Source: Azophilus sp965215035 (GTDB lineage Bacteria; Pseudomonadota; Gammaproteobacteria; Pseudomonadales; Azotimanducaceae). From it: a DNA stretch of 64,000 nt. A program made the translations under genes and the position numbers. Positions 34,827 to 43,282 of the stretch are shown here, piece after piece. The DNA is taken from assembly GCA_965215035.1 (NCBI GenBank), contig OZ244040.1:310001-374000 (forward strand). Reading direction: 5' to 3'. The notes beneath the pieces are model-generated. The model was not told where the DNA came from and made no database searches. It saw only the letters and a list, made by a program, of their open reading frames with translations. Within the stretch, counting starts at the first letter, position 1, and each line of letters starts with the position of its first letter.

Positions 34827-34995
34827 CGCCGGGTGCCATCGTCGCACCGGCCGCTATCGCCCCGCCCGGTGCCACCACCTCCGTCGCCATCGCCGCATCG
34901 GTCGCCATCGCCCCGCCGGCCGCCACCACCTCCGTCGCCACCGTCACATCGGTCGCCATCGTTGCACTGGTTGCCACCGGCGGCCCTCTCACGCT
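34827..34995. repeat. Degenerate GC-rich tandem repeat
   Basis: Repeated blocks of the type GCCACCACCTCCGTCGCCA separated by ATCGCC-rich spacers, at about 50-60 base spacing. On the minus strand it would read as MATEV/VAxGGA-like repeats, but without a convincing gene. It lies between R1 and the LLM gene stop. Confidence 0.6.
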
Positions 34996-35002
34996 GCGTC
35001 GT

Positions 35003-35914
35003 TCAGAACAGCGCCGCGATTTCCGCGACCGATTCGTGCAGGCGCCGTTCCTCGATACCGCCGATGCGCAATCGCGTAACCACCATGTGGGTGGCACCCA
35101 GGGTTTCACGGTACTCGACCAACTTAGCCGCCACAAACCCACCGTCACCGATGATCGCCCAGTCATCCACCCCAGCACCGTTGTTGCGCCGCGGCCGGCC
35201 GGCGGCGCCGAGCCGCGCCTTTAGCTCGTCCACTTCGCGCCGGCCCCGACCGATGAACACCGTGCGCATGATCGGCCTGGTGGCGACCTCATCATGCCCG
35301 GCGGCCTGGGCCGCTTCACCGTGCAGGGCAAGATTCGCCCGCAGATCCGCCATGGTCTCCATGGGCGAGGCGAGATAGGGCAAACCCAGCCGCCCGGCCT
35401 GGGCGAGGGCCTTCGGACCGAATGCCGCCACCCACACGGGTGGATGCGGTTTCTGTACCGGCAGCGGATCCAGCACAACGGCGTCGCCATCGGCGCCCGC
35501 CGCTACCGCCTCTCCGGCCCAGGCGCGCACCATAACGGCCAGGTTCTGCTCGAAACGCCGACGCTTTTCACTCGGCACGACATCGAAGGCCCGCAAAACG
35601 TCGGCCGCATAACCCCGTCCAACCCCCAGCACAACGCGGCCATTCGACAACCGGTCGAGCACCGCAACCTGCTCGGCCGCCTGTAGCGGGTTTCTCAGGG
35701 GAACCAGGTACGAGGTGGTGCCAAGCCGCAGCCGCCGGGTGCCGGCTGCCACCGCGGCCAAGAGCATCAGCGGATCGGGAATGGCACCGGCAATGAAATG
35801 GCTTTCCGGCAACCAGAAAGATTCATAACCCAGTGACTCGGCGACCTGTGCCTGCCGGGTAAGCGACGCCGCCGAGCGGTCATTGAAATCCCAAGGGGTA
35901 AGACCCAGGCGCAT
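35003..35914 (-). CDS. LLM-class flavin-dependent oxidoreductase
   Basis: About 303 residues, luciferase-like TIM barrel. Visible motifs are SLGYESFWLPESHF, RLRLGTTSYLVPLRNPLQAAEQ, LDRLSNGRVVLGVGRGY and PPVWVAAFGPKALAQAG. It binds FMN/F420; the substrate is unknown. The start MRLGLTPWDF at 35914 matches family N-termini. Stand-alone gene. Confidence 0.82.
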   Translation of the reverse strand: MRLGLTPWDFNDRSAASLTRQAQVAESLGYESFWLPESHFIAGAIPDPLMLLAAVAAGTRRLRLGTTSYLVPLRNPLQAAEQVAVLDRLSNGRVVLGVGRGYAADVLRAFDVVPSEKRRRFEQNLAVMVRAWAGEAVAAGADGDAVVLDPLPVQKPHPPVWVAAFGPKALAQAGRLGLPYLASPMETMADLRANLALHGEAAQAAGHDEVATRPIMRTVFIGRGRREVDELKARLGAAGRPRRNNGAGVDDWAIIGDGGFVAAKLVEYRETLGATHMVVTRLRIGGIEERRLHESVAEIAALF

Positions 35915-36001
35915 CGTCAGCAAACACCCGCCCCAGGCGCCACCCGCTCGCGCGGCAAGCCCACTAGGGCAACAGGGCCGGGTTGGCCAGTGCGCGTCGC
36001 A

Positions 36002-36910
36002 TCACTCTGGGGATGCGGCCCCGGGGAGCCCCTGTGCGAGCAACATGGCCCGCATGCTCGCCACGACCGCTGCGGCGTGACGCTGCAACGCGAAGTCCGC
36101 ATACAGCGGGTCGTCGCGCAGCAGCACGCATTTTTCCGGCTGCCCGCAGGGAAACCGCGTACCGCGCCCGAAGTTGTTGCCCGCCGGGCCGTAGGAACCG
36201 AACCGGCCCGGGTTCTTGTGCGGCCTCCAGAAAACTTCCCAAGATACCGACAACCCGTCTATCGTCTGCCGCACCGCCGCCAGCGTGTCACGCGCCGTTT
36301 CATCCAGCACCACATGGTAGTCCCGGGCGGGCTTCAGGGCAGCATCGCAACTCTGTGCCACCAACGCCGTCACCCCTTCCTCATCAACGGGGTAACGGTC
36401 AAAACGATCTTTGAGGGCAAGGCGCCACCAACGCGTGGCATATACGGGCACCACATGGGGCGGCGATGTGACATCCTGAACATAGCCGACAATGCGCCCC
36501 AGATCCCGATAGCGGGCGCTAGCTTCCGGGGCGGCATCCATACGCCGGACCACCTCATCGAAATGCTCGTGAAAGCGTGTGTCGATGACCCACAGAATAT
36601 CCCGGTCGCCCACACCGCTGCGATCATAGTAGTTCCAGCGAAACAGGCGCACGAACAGGTTGGTGTCCGCCTGCCGGGTGTTCGCCTCGGCGATGTTGCG
36701 GACCTGCAATGCGTTAAGGCCCGGCACCGCCTGGTCGGCGAGACAGCGTTTGAGTTGCTTAGCCGCAACAAAGGTGAGCTTCCGGTGGATGGAGGGCTCG
36801 TAGGCAAACGATCGGCCAGCGGCAATGATTAAGAGCGCACAGACCACGCCGATGGCCATGGCAAGGCCACCGATTCGCCGTCGCGCCGCCTGTCCCGGAA
36901 GCGAGTACAA
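36002..36910 (-). CDS. Secreted zinc-dependent phospholipase C/nuclease-like protein
   Basis: 302 residues. The N-terminal signal sequence is AMAIGVVCALLIIAAGRSFA. The mature protein begins YEPSIHRKLTFVAAKQL, with later FHEHFDEVVRRM and GRIVGYVQDVTSPPHVVPVY. The spacing of histidines and the G-x2-YVQD-x3-PPHV stretch resemble the all-helical zinc phospholipase C / S1-P1 nuclease fold. The TTG start at 36910 has AAGGAG 7 bases upstream. Enzyme activity is inferred. Confidence 0.6.
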   Translation of the reverse strand: MYSLPGQAARRRIGGLAMAIGVVCALLIIAAGRSFAYEPSIHRKLTFVAAKQLKRCLADQAVPGLNALQVRNIAEANTRQADTNLFVRLFRWNYYDRSGVGDRDILWVIDTRFHEHFDEVVRRMDAAPEASARYRDLGRIVGYVQDVTSPPHVVPVYATRWWRLALKDRFDRYPVDEEGVTALVAQSCDAALKPARDYHVVLDETARDTLAAVRQTIDGLSVSWEVFWRPHKNPGRFGSYGPAGNNFGRGTRFPCGQPEKCVLLRDDPLYADFALQRHAAAVVASMRAMLLAQGLPGAASPE

Positions 36911-37275
36911 ACCATTTCTCCTTACAAGAGGAACCTATCCTACAAAGATACGTTGACAAACCACCGCCAGGGCCATCTCAACTCATCATGGCTGTTAGCC
37001 CCTCCACAGAAAGGGTTTGCCGCTCGAGTTGGGCCGCGGAGGCACTCGGTGGGCGCAGGGCACCTTGCCCCGCCCGCGCCATCCTTCGGACCTTGCCGCT
37101 GCGGGGACCGGAGCATCAACGACCTCGCAACCAAGGCTTCTGCGCCCGCCACCGTCCCCAACCGGGTTCTCCAGTGTTCTCGTACATGGCCGAAGCAGGC
37201 AAGATAGTAGTCACCCCGGTTGTTTGGCAAGCCTAGCGTCACCGGCCGAGCAACGAAACCGAATCGGGAGGAACA
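36911..37275. other. Intergenic region, no supported gene
   Basis: 365 bases. Both strands have open frames of up to 100 codons, but none shows a motif or a ribosome binding site. The right end carries GGGAGGAAC, the ribosome binding site of the alcohol dehydrogenase remnant. Confidence 0.5.
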
Positions 37276-37602
37276 GTGAAAGCCGCCGTACTACGCGAAG
37301 TCAACAAGCCTCTGCAAATCGAGAATGTCCAGCATGGCGACCCGGGGCCGCGGGAAGTGCTGGTACGAACCGTGGCGACCGGCGTATGCCACTCCGACCT
37401 GCATTTTCAGGATGGCACCTATCCGCATGTGCTGCCCACGATTCTGGGCCACGAGTCGGCCGGCGCAGTGGAGGCGGTGGGCAGCATGGTGAGCTACGTG
37501 AAGCCCGGCGACCATGTGATCACCTGCCTATCGGCATTCTGCGGACACTGTGATCAATGCCTGACCAGCCAAGTTGCCCGCAACGTGATTCTGTTTAACT
37601 GA
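37276..37602 (+). pseudogene. Truncated zinc-dependent alcohol dehydrogenase
   Basis: 108 codons from a GTG with a strong GGGAGGAA. It reads as the GroES-like N-terminus of a class III-type ADH: MKAAVLREVNKPLQIE, GVCHSDLHFQDG with the catalytic-zinc Cys, ILGHESAGAVEAVG, and structural-zinc cysteines in AFCGHCDQCLT. The frame then ends within a few residues (QVARNVILFN), before the third and fourth structural cysteines and the whole NAD domain (family about 370 residues). A fragment of repeat R2 follows directly, which probably marks the break. Confidence 0.85.
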
Positions 37603-37635
37603 ACGGGCAAGCCCTTCCAACCAACGGCAGTGGCT

Positions 37636-37681
37636 TGCGGCTCTGAACGAGGCGGAGATGGACTTGTTCGGGGTTTCCCTA
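37636..37681 (-). repeat. Repeat R2 fragment at the adh break
   Basis: On the minus strand it reads GGGAAACCCCGAACAAGTCC then ATCTCCGCCTCGTTCAGAG, nearly the same as the first 40 bases of the R2 units at 42253 and 42407. The Deg protease stop lies inside it. Confidence 0.8.
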
Positions 37682-39037
37682 ACGAACGGCGATGTATCCG
37701 AAACGCCCAGATCGGTAGACCCTTAGCAGGATCTGCTGCGAATTGAGGCGCGCCGCCTCGCGTAGATGCTTCAGGTTGCGGATGGCCTGCCGATTGGCCG
37801 CGACAATCACGTCCCCCGGCCGCAGGCCCGCCCGGGCGGCACCGCTGTCGGCGTCGACGCCGGTCACGAGCACACCGGTACCGAGTTCCTCCCGATCGCG
37901 GAAGTTCTGCAGTTCGGTGCCGGACAGGCGCCGGTCGATGCGCGCCCCCCGCACTTTTTCGAGATCATCGTCCTCCACCCGCAGGCCCACCTCAAGGACG
38001 CGGCCACCCCGCAGCACCTCCAGATCGACCTCGTCGCCAATGAAGATAGTGGCTGTCTGGCTTTTGAATTCATCCACGCTACGAATATCCCGGTCACGCA
38101 CCCGCGTGATGATGTCCCCCGCCTCGATGCCGGCAGCCGCAGCGGAACTCTCCGGCATGACTTCCACGACGAGGACACCTTCCCGGTAGTCGACATTGAA
38201 AGCCTCCGCGAGTTCCGGCACCAGGTCCTGAACGGCAACGCCCAGGTGACCTCGCCGCACTTCGCCGTGGGCGATCAGTTGCCCCATGACCGCCAGGACC
38301 ATGTTGGAGGGAATGGCGAAGCCGATGCCGACGTTGCCTCCGGCCGGGGTGAATATGGCCGTGTTGATGCCCACCAGGCGGCCGCTGAGGTCGACCAGCG
38401 CACCGCCCGAATTGCCCGGATTAATGGAGGCATCGGTCTGGATGAAGTCCTCGTACCCCTCAATGCCCAGGCCGCTCCGCCCCAGGGCGCTTATGATGCC
38501 GCTGGTCACCGTCTGATTGAGCCCGAACGGGTTACCAATGGCCACGACGAAATCGCCCACCCGCAGGTTGCCGGAATCGGCAAACCCGAGCTCGACGAGC
38601 TTGTCGGGGTTCACCTTCAGCACCGCGAGATCGACCTGGGGGTCGCTACCGACCAGGGTCGCCTCCAGCAGCCTGCCGTCCGCCAGCGTCACGTCGATGT
38701 TGTCGGCGCGCTGCACAACATGGTTGTTGGTCACGATGTAACCCTGGTCCGCATCCACCACCACGCCGCTCCCGGCGCTGCGTGTTTGCCGGTAGCGTTG
38801 CCGATCCGGCACGTTGAAGAAGCGCCGGAAGAATGGATCTTCGAACAGGGGGTTTCTAACCGGTACGGTGGTGGATGTGGCAATGTTGACCACCGCCGGG
38901 TTGACGCGGTCGAGCATGGGCGCGAGCGTCGGCAATTCCTGCCCATCCGGCAGTTCCAAGGGCAGCGCCGCACGAGCGGGTACGGCAACAGTTGGCGCAA
39001 CGATTAATAGGGTTGCCAGCAGGCCGCGCAACATCAT
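37679..39037 (-). CDS. Periplasmic serine endoprotease, DegQ/DegP family
   Basis: About 452 residues from MMLRGLLATLLIVAP, with a signal peptide ending VPARA. The trypsin-like domain has His in IVTNNHVVQRAD, Asp in DPQVDLAVLKV and Ser in SINPGNSGGALVD. Two PDZ domains follow (HLGVAVQDLVPELAEAF; GVLVTGVDADSGAARAGLRPGD). It degrades or refolds misfolded envelope proteins. The stop lies in an R2 fragment, so the 3' end may have been altered slightly. Confidence 0.93.
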   Translation of the reverse strand: MMLRGLLATLLIVAPTVAVPARAALPLELPDGQELPTLAPMLDRVNPAVVNIATSTTVPVRNPLFEDPFFRRFFNVPDRQRYRQTRSAGSGVVVDADQGYIVTNNHVVQRADNIDVTLADGRLLEATLVGSDPQVDLAVLKVNPDKLVELGFADSGNLRVGDFVVAIGNPFGLNQTVTSGIISALGRSGLGIEGYEDFIQTDASINPGNSGGALVDLSGRLVGINTAIFTPAGGNVGIGFAIPSNMVLAVMGQLIAHGEVRRGHLGVAVQDLVPELAEAFNVDYREGVLVVEVMPESSAAAAGIEAGDIITRVRDRDIRSVDEFKSQTATIFIGDEVDLEVLRGGRVLEVGLRVEDDDLEKVRGARIDRRLSGTELQNFRDREELGTGVLVTGVDADSGAARAGLRPGDVIVAANRQAIRNLKHLREAARLNSQQILLRVYRSGRFGYIAVR

Positions 39038-39146
39038 GTTTTTCCTAGTTCGTCCTATGTTGGTGTCTGTTGGTGTTGGTGTGGCGGGGCCTTTCCGCCC
39101 CACCCGGTCGAGCCAACGATCGATCCTCTATATACCGGCAGTGCCA

Positions 39147-39213
39147 CTATCCTTCGGTATAGCCTGTCGCCCCTTCGACACAACCTGTCACCCCTTCGGT
39201 ATGACCTGTCGCC
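39147..39213. repeat. Three tandem 20-21 bp units
   Basis: Three imperfect copies of a CCTTCGGTAT-RCCTGTCGCC type unit lie between the Deg start and tRNA-Gly. Too short and diverged to be a gene; no function visible. Confidence 0.65.
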
Positions 39214-39241
39214 CATGCCCCTGGACGGTGCCCACCGGATT

Positions 39242-39317
39242 TGGAGCGGGAAACGGGACTCGAACCCGCGACATCTTGCTTGGGAAGCAAGGGCTCTACC
39301 AACTGAGCTATTCCCGC
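39242..39317 (-). tRNA. tRNA-Gly(CCC)
   Basis: A cloverleaf can be drawn: acceptor GCGGGAA/TTCCCGC, D-arm TAGCTCAGTTGGTAGAGC, anticodon stem CTTGC/GCAAG with loop TTCCCAA (anticodon CCC), T-arm CGGGTTCGAGTCCCG, discriminator T and an encoded CCA at 39244-39242. Reads the glycine codon GGG. Confidence 0.95.
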
Positions 39318-39448
39318 CGGAAACCTGTCTTCGGGCCCGGCGCACATTCCCCGGTGCCGCGAACGGGCCAACCAGCCACATTCTAGTGCATTACTCGGCA
39401 GGTGTGCGATGTCGTCGGCGGTGGATTCCCGCCGCTTTTTGCGAACGC

Positions 39449-40435
39449 CTACCGCCCCGGCCTTGCGGTCGGCGTCGCGCCCCGCAGCACGGTGCGCAGG
39501 ATATCCGCATCGACATTGCCGCCGGTAAGGATTGCGGCGACCCGCTTGCCCGCCAGCCGGTCGCGCTCGCGCATCAGGCCCGCGAACGCGGCGGCACCCG
39601 CCCCTTCGGCGACATTGTGTGTGTCGCTGTAGAGGGCGCGCATGGCGGCGGCGATTTCATCCTCGTCCACCTGAACGACGCGCGCGGCACCGGCGCGGAT
39701 GATGGCGAGCGGTTCCGGCATCGGCACCCGGCAGGCCAAGCCGTCGGCGAAGGTATCCGCCGAATTGGTCTCGACGAGCTGCCCCGCCGCCAGGCTCAAC
39801 GCCACCGTCGGTGCCGCCGCCGCGACCACACCGACAATGTCCGTTTTCAACCCCAGCAGATCCCGGGTGGTAATCAGGCCGCAGATGCCCGAGCCCATGC
39901 CAATGGGCGCATAGACCGCGTGCAGGTCGCCCAGCGCCTCGAACAACTCCAGGGCATAGGTCGCCACGCCGCGCACCAGGGCCGGGTGATATGAAGGCAC
40001 GAGCAACAGTTCCTCGTCCTTGGCGCGCCTTTCCGCCTCCACGCGGGCCATATCGAAGTCGCGGCCGTGTTCGACCACCTCCGCTCCCCAGCCCACCATG
40101 GCCGCATTCTTTTCCACGCTGTTGCCCTCCGGCACCAGTACCGTCACCGATACGCCATAGGGCCGCGCGGCAAACGGAATGCTCTGGCCGTGGTTGCCCC
40201 GGGTGGCGGTGACCATACCCCGGGGCAGCCCCGGCCCGCGCCGCAATTCATCGAGATAAACCAGGCCACCACGCACCTTGAATGCGCCGATGGGCGTGTG
40301 GTTCTCGTGTTTCAGCCACAGCTCGCAGCCCGCCCGCCGGCAAAGCCCCGGCCAGCGGTAGGCCGGCGTAGCTGCCATGTGGGCGGCAACCAGGGTTCGA
40401 GCGCGTTCCAGATCCTCAAGAGTGAATAGTTTCAA
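39449..40435 (-). CDS. PLP-dependent threonine dehydratase-like enzyme
   Basis: 328 residues, fold type II. The PLP lysine is in IGAFKVRGGLVYL, the Asn loop is ATRGNHGQSIPFAA, and the phosphate-binding glycine loop is APIGMGSGICGLI. It lacks the C-terminal ACT-like regulatory domain of biosynthetic IlvA, so it is of the catabolic or serine/threonine dehydratase-racemase type. Single gene beside tRNA-Gly. Confidence 0.85.
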   Translation of the reverse strand: MKLFTLEDLERARTLVAAHMAATPAYRWPGLCRRAGCELWLKHENHTPIGAFKVRGGLVYLDELRRGPGLPRGMVTATRGNHGQSIPFAARPYGVSVTVLVPEGNSVEKNAAMVGWGAEVVEHGRDFDMARVEAERRAKDEELLLVPSYHPALVRGVATYALELFEALGDLHAVYAPIGMGSGICGLITTRDLLGLKTDIVGVVAAAAPTVALSLAAGQLVETNSADTFADGLACRVPMPEPLAIIRAGAARVVQVDEDEIAAAMRALYSDTHNVAEGAGAAAFAGLMRERDRLAGKRVAAILTGGNVDADILRTVLRGATPTARPGR

Positions 40436-40492
40436 CCTTTTATCGCCATCCTGTTTGCCCTGGGAATTGTATCGATCAGCTGACGGGCCCCG

Positions 40493-40597
40493 ACATGTGG
40501 TGGTTACGCGGTCCGCAAGTCACCCACATAGATCCTCCTACACCACAGTACCAGCGTACATCCGACATGCGATGGTTACGCGACCCGCAACTCACCC
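40493..40597. repeat. Direct repeat pair
   Basis: GACATGTGGTGGTTACGCGG (from 40493) and GACATGCGATGGTTACGCGA (from 40563) start two copies of about 35 bases, 70 bases apart. The second runs into the 3' end of the exporter gene. Confidence 0.7.
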
Positions 40598-41035
40598 GGC
40601 CCAACCGATCAACGACCCGCCCATCAGGAGGCCGACATAGTAGATGATGGTCCACAACCAGATGCCAACGATCATCCAGAACGCGAGTTTCCCGGTGGGG
40701 GCACCAAGAACCACCGCACCCACCGCCGTTATCGCATGCCCGAGGATCATGGGCGCCAGCAACCCAACGCCCACGAGACCGTATCGAACCATGAACCGCT
40801 CCGTGCGTCTGATAACGACGCTTGTCATGCCGTAGCGCCTCACCACCCAGCGCCTTATCGGCTGGGACAAGTAGATGAAGAACAAGCTGCCCAGGGAACC
40901 GGAGATGGCGATAACCAGGAATGCGGGTTCGATGGAACCGTCCATTGCAATGACGATCGGCAACGGCAGGCTGATTTCCAGAAAACCCAAGAGGAAGATG
41001 CTGATTAACGCCATTGCGACTTTGCCTAGAGACAA
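40592..41035 (-). CDS. Small multidrug-export-like membrane protein (PF06695 type)
   Basis: 147 residues with four or five membrane segments. It reads LLGFLEISLPLPIVIAMDG, RWVVRRYGMTSVVIRRTERF and VGVGLLAPMILGHAITAVGAV, with the glycine-proline pattern of the putative small multidrug exporter family. The transported substrate is unknown. Confidence 0.65.
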   Translation of the reverse strand: MSLGKVAMALISIFLLGFLEISLPLPIVIAMDGSIEPAFLVIAISGSLGSLFFIYLSQPIRRWVVRRYGMTSVVIRRTERFMVRYGLVGVGLLAPMILGHAITAVGAVVLGAPTGKLAFWMIVGIWLWTIIYYVGLLMGGSLIGWAG

Positions 41036-41112
41036 CAGACCTCAGGTTGGGATGACAAGCCTCCCACGACCGGATACTAGCCTGCAAACGCCGCATCGGT
41101 AACCACCAACTT

Positions 41113-41141
41113 GCACGAGACAAATTCAAACCGAGCCACTA
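41113..41141 (+). repeat. Single end of an R1-like repeat
   Basis: AAATTCAAACCGAGCCACTACC is the right end of the R1-related variant at 49744. No matching left end is visible. Confidence 0.5.
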
Positions 41142-41166
41142 CCCAAGTTCTCGTTTCTGCCGCTGG

Positions 41167-41284
41167 CAGCCCAAATCAGATAGGATACGTATTTGATTTT
41201 GTGAGCAAAGTAACAATCGCACCGTCACTTTGCGACTATATTTGCGACTCTGAACAAGGCCGGGATGGAATTGCTCGGAGTTGC
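41167..41284 (-). repeat. Repeat R2, inverted copy left of the SDR gene
   Basis: Reading the minus strand: CTCCGAGCAATTCCATCCCG, GCCTTGTTCAGAGTCGCAAA, TTGTTACTTTGCTCACAAAA, TCAAATACGTATCCTATCTG. These parallel the two direct copies at 42253-42561. It lies just before the ribosome binding site of the SDR gene. Confidence 0.85.
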
Positions 41285-41298
41285 ATGGGGGAACGAGC

Positions 41299-42072
41299 AT
41301 GGAAGTCATGAACAAGATCGTCGTCGTCACCGGCGGTGCCAGCGGCATCGGCAGGGCGATGTGTGAACGCTTTGCAAGCGAAGGTGCGAGGCATGTGGTG
41401 GTCGCCGACTTGAACAGTGATGGCGCCACCGAGGTGGCCGGGGCCATCGGCGGCACCGGCCGTAGAGTGGATGTCGGCGTGGAACAGGATATCGCCGCTC
41501 TCATCGAAGAAACCGAGCGCGAGGTTGGGCCCATCGACCTGTTCTGCTCCAACGCCGGCATCAGCCTCGGCAAACAGCTCGATGAGCCCGACGAGGTGTG
41601 GGACAGCATCTGGCGGGTCAACACCATGGCGCATGTCTGGGCGGCACGCCATCTGGTTCCACGCATGATCGCCCGGGGCGGCGGCTACCTACTGAACACC
41701 GCATCGGCCGCCGGGCTGCTCACCCAAATCGGCTCCGTCACCTACGCGGTAACCAAGCACGCGGCGGTCGCCCTGGCCGAATGGATCGCCATCACACACG
41801 GCCGGGAGGGCATCAAGGTTTCCGTGCTCTGCCCCCAAGCGGTGCGCACCGCCATGACGGCGGGCGATGGGCCGGGCGTCGCCGCCGTCGACGGCATGAT
41901 CGAGCCGGAGCAAGCTGCGGACGCCGTTATAGAGGCACTGCGGGAAGAGCGTTTTCTGGTGCTGCCGCACCCGGAGGTCGCCGAATACATCCGCCGCAAG
42001 ACATCGGACTACGACCGCTGGCTGCACGGTATGCGCCGCCTGCAGGAGAAATACCTAACCGAAACCCTCTAG
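41299..42072 (+). CDS. Short-chain dehydrogenase/reductase in a repeat-flanked cassette
   Basis: 257 residues from ATG 41299 with GGGGGAA upstream. It has VVVTGGASGIGRAMCERFA, LFCSNAGISLG, the active-site Tyr-Lys in TYAVTKHAAVALAE, and CPQAVRTAMTAGDG. It is of the classical NAD(P) SDR type with unknown substrate. The gene is boxed by inverted R2 copies, and its TAG stop forms the first bases of a 181-bp terminal-inverted-repeat element. Confidence 0.88.
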   Translation: MEVMNKIVVVTGGASGIGRAMCERFASEGARHVVVADLNSDGATEVAGAIGGTGRRVDVGVEQDIAALIEETEREVGPIDLFCSNAGISLGKQLDEPDEVWDSIWRVNTMAHVWAARHLVPRMIARGGGYLLNTASAAGLLTQIGSVTYAVTKHAAVALAEWIAITHGREGIKVSVLCPQAVRTAMTAGDGPGVAAVDGMIEPEQAADAVIEALREERFLVLPHPEVAEYIRRKTSDYDRWLHGMRRLQEKYLTETL

Positions 42073-42251
42073 TGTCGTGTCCCGCAAGTAAGTGGGCTTT
42101 GGTCGCCAGGCCGTTTTGGTTCCCGGCCAGGACCTTTCCGTTACCGGAAAGGGCGACAACGCCGTGTGGCGGGCCCCACACAAGGCGGAGCAACGAAGCC
42201 GGGGGCCGAAACGGCCACGAATAATCACACTTATCTGCGGGACACCATACT
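42071..42251. mobile_element. 181-bp MITE-like element
   Basis: The ends AGTGTCGTGTCCCGCAAGTA (42071) and, inverted, AGTATGGTGTCCCGCAGATA (42251) pair over about 24 bases. An inner pair (CCGTTTTGG...CGGCC with GGGGCCGAAACGG) extends the palindrome. It has no coding capacity. Confidence 0.75.
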
Positions 42252-42252
42252 A

Positions 42253-42406
42253 GGGGAACTCTGAGCAAGTCCATCCCGGCCTTGTTCAGAGTCGCAAAAT
42301 AACAATGCGAATGTTGCCTTGCTCACAAAATCAAATACATATCGCATCTGATTTGGGCCGCGCATCCTTGGACGGCGAAAACCTCCCGCTTAATCAGAGG
42401 TTCCCT
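42253..42406 (+). repeat. Repeat R2, tandem unit 1
   Basis: 154 bases starting GGGGAACTCTGAGCAAGTCC and containing TTGTTCAGAGTCGC, CAAAATCAAATACATATCGC, ATCTGATTTGGGCC and TAATCAGAGGTTCCC. Starts directly after the MITE-like element. Confidence 0.9.
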
Positions 42407-42561
42407 GGGGAAACCCTGAACAAGTCCACCTCCGCCTCGTTCAGAGTCGCAATGCAGTAACACGATTGTTACTTTGACCCGCAAAATCAAATACGTATCG
42501 CATCTGATTTGGGCCACACAGCCTTGGGCGGCGGGAACCTCCCACCTAATCAGAGGCTTCC
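42407..42561 (+). repeat. Repeat R2, tandem unit 2
   Basis: Directly repeats unit 1: GGGGAAACCCTGAACAAGTC, TCGTTCAGAGTCGC, CAAAATCAAATACGTATCGC, ATCTGATTTGGGCC, TAATCAGAGGCTTCC. The first 40 bases form an imperfect inverted repeat (CTGAACAAG...CTCGTTCAG). Confidence 0.9.
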
Positions 42562-42622
42562 TAGCGGTTCCCCGCCCCGGTGACCGGCACAGAATCCGGC
42601 ACGATCATGGCGGCCCCTGGCG

Positions 42623-43048
42623 CTATATGCGGGCCAGCTCGGCACGGATTCTTGCCGCATGGTCGGCGAGTTCGGCCGGGTCGGCCATCGAGCGGGCGTG
42701 CAGGGTCAGGTCTTGGCCCCGGTAGCGGGGAACGACATGAAAGTGGATGTGGAACACGGTCTGCCCCGCATCCGCGCCGTTTAGCTGCATGATCATCATC
42801 CCGGCCGGAGCAAAGGCCGCCCGCACCGCGCGGGCCACGCGCCGCGTAGTTGCCATCAATTCCGCGAGGCCGGCGTCGCTCAGGTCGAAGATGTTTTCCG
42901 CCGGCTCGCGTGGAATCACCAGGGTGTGGCCGGGACTCTGCGGCATCAGATCCATAAAGGCGAAACAGCGGCCCTCGTCCAGCACCACCTCTGCACTCGC
43001 CTCGCCACGCAGTATCTTGGCGAAGATGTTATCGGTGTCATATGCCAT
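42623..43048 (-). CDS. HIT family nucleotide hydrolase
   Basis: 141 residues. The histidine triad is HIHFHVVPRYRGQDL; earlier motifs are ILRGEASAEVVLDEGRCFAF, MDLMPQSPGHTLVIPRE and GMMIMQLNGADAGQ. It acts on nucleoside phosphoramidates or dinucleoside polyphosphates. Its start region is followed by R1 copy 2. Confidence 0.9.
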   Translation of the reverse strand: MAYDTDNIFAKILRGEASAEVVLDEGRCFAFMDLMPQSPGHTLVIPREPAENIFDLSDAGLAELMATTRRVARAVRAAFAPAGMMIMQLNGADAGQTVFHIHFHVVPRYRGQDLTLHARSMADPAELADHAARIRAELARI

Positions 43049-43097
43049 AGCGATATCCTAACAGCCAATTGGCCCCTAGCAGTAATCCGGCACTGCG

Positions 43098-43186
43098 GGT
43101 AGTGTATCAGTTTGAATTTGTGGGCCGAGCCGAGGCACGGCACACAGGGGATTCGGCAGGCTCGGGATTCAAACTGATACACTACC
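43098..43186 (+). repeat. Hairpin repeat R1, copy 2
   Basis: 89 bp with perfect ends GGTAGTGTATCAGTTTGAAT / ATTCAAACTGATACACTACC and the inner CCGAGC/GCTCGG stem. Lies between the divergent HIT and P450 genes. Confidence 0.93.
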
Positions 43187-43282
43187 CCACTGCTCCCGGC
43201 GTTGATTTTGGGGACTCGATGCGGTTCCATCGGTGGCTCGGCTTGTACAGAGCCCGTCACCGGCCCCTTAAGGAGAAAAGCG

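Noticed and set aside
34822..35178. 118-codon minus-strand frame with MATEV/VAxGGA repeats
   Set aside because: Overlaps the LLM gene 3' end and arises from the GC-rich repeat; no start signal.
36940..37242. 100-codon minus-strand frame in the 365-bp gap
   Set aside because: No recognisable domain and no ribosome binding site; cannot be told from a chance high-GC frame.
37766..39007. 413-codon plus-strand frame over the Deg protease
   Set aside because: Antisense of a well-supported gene, without family motifs.
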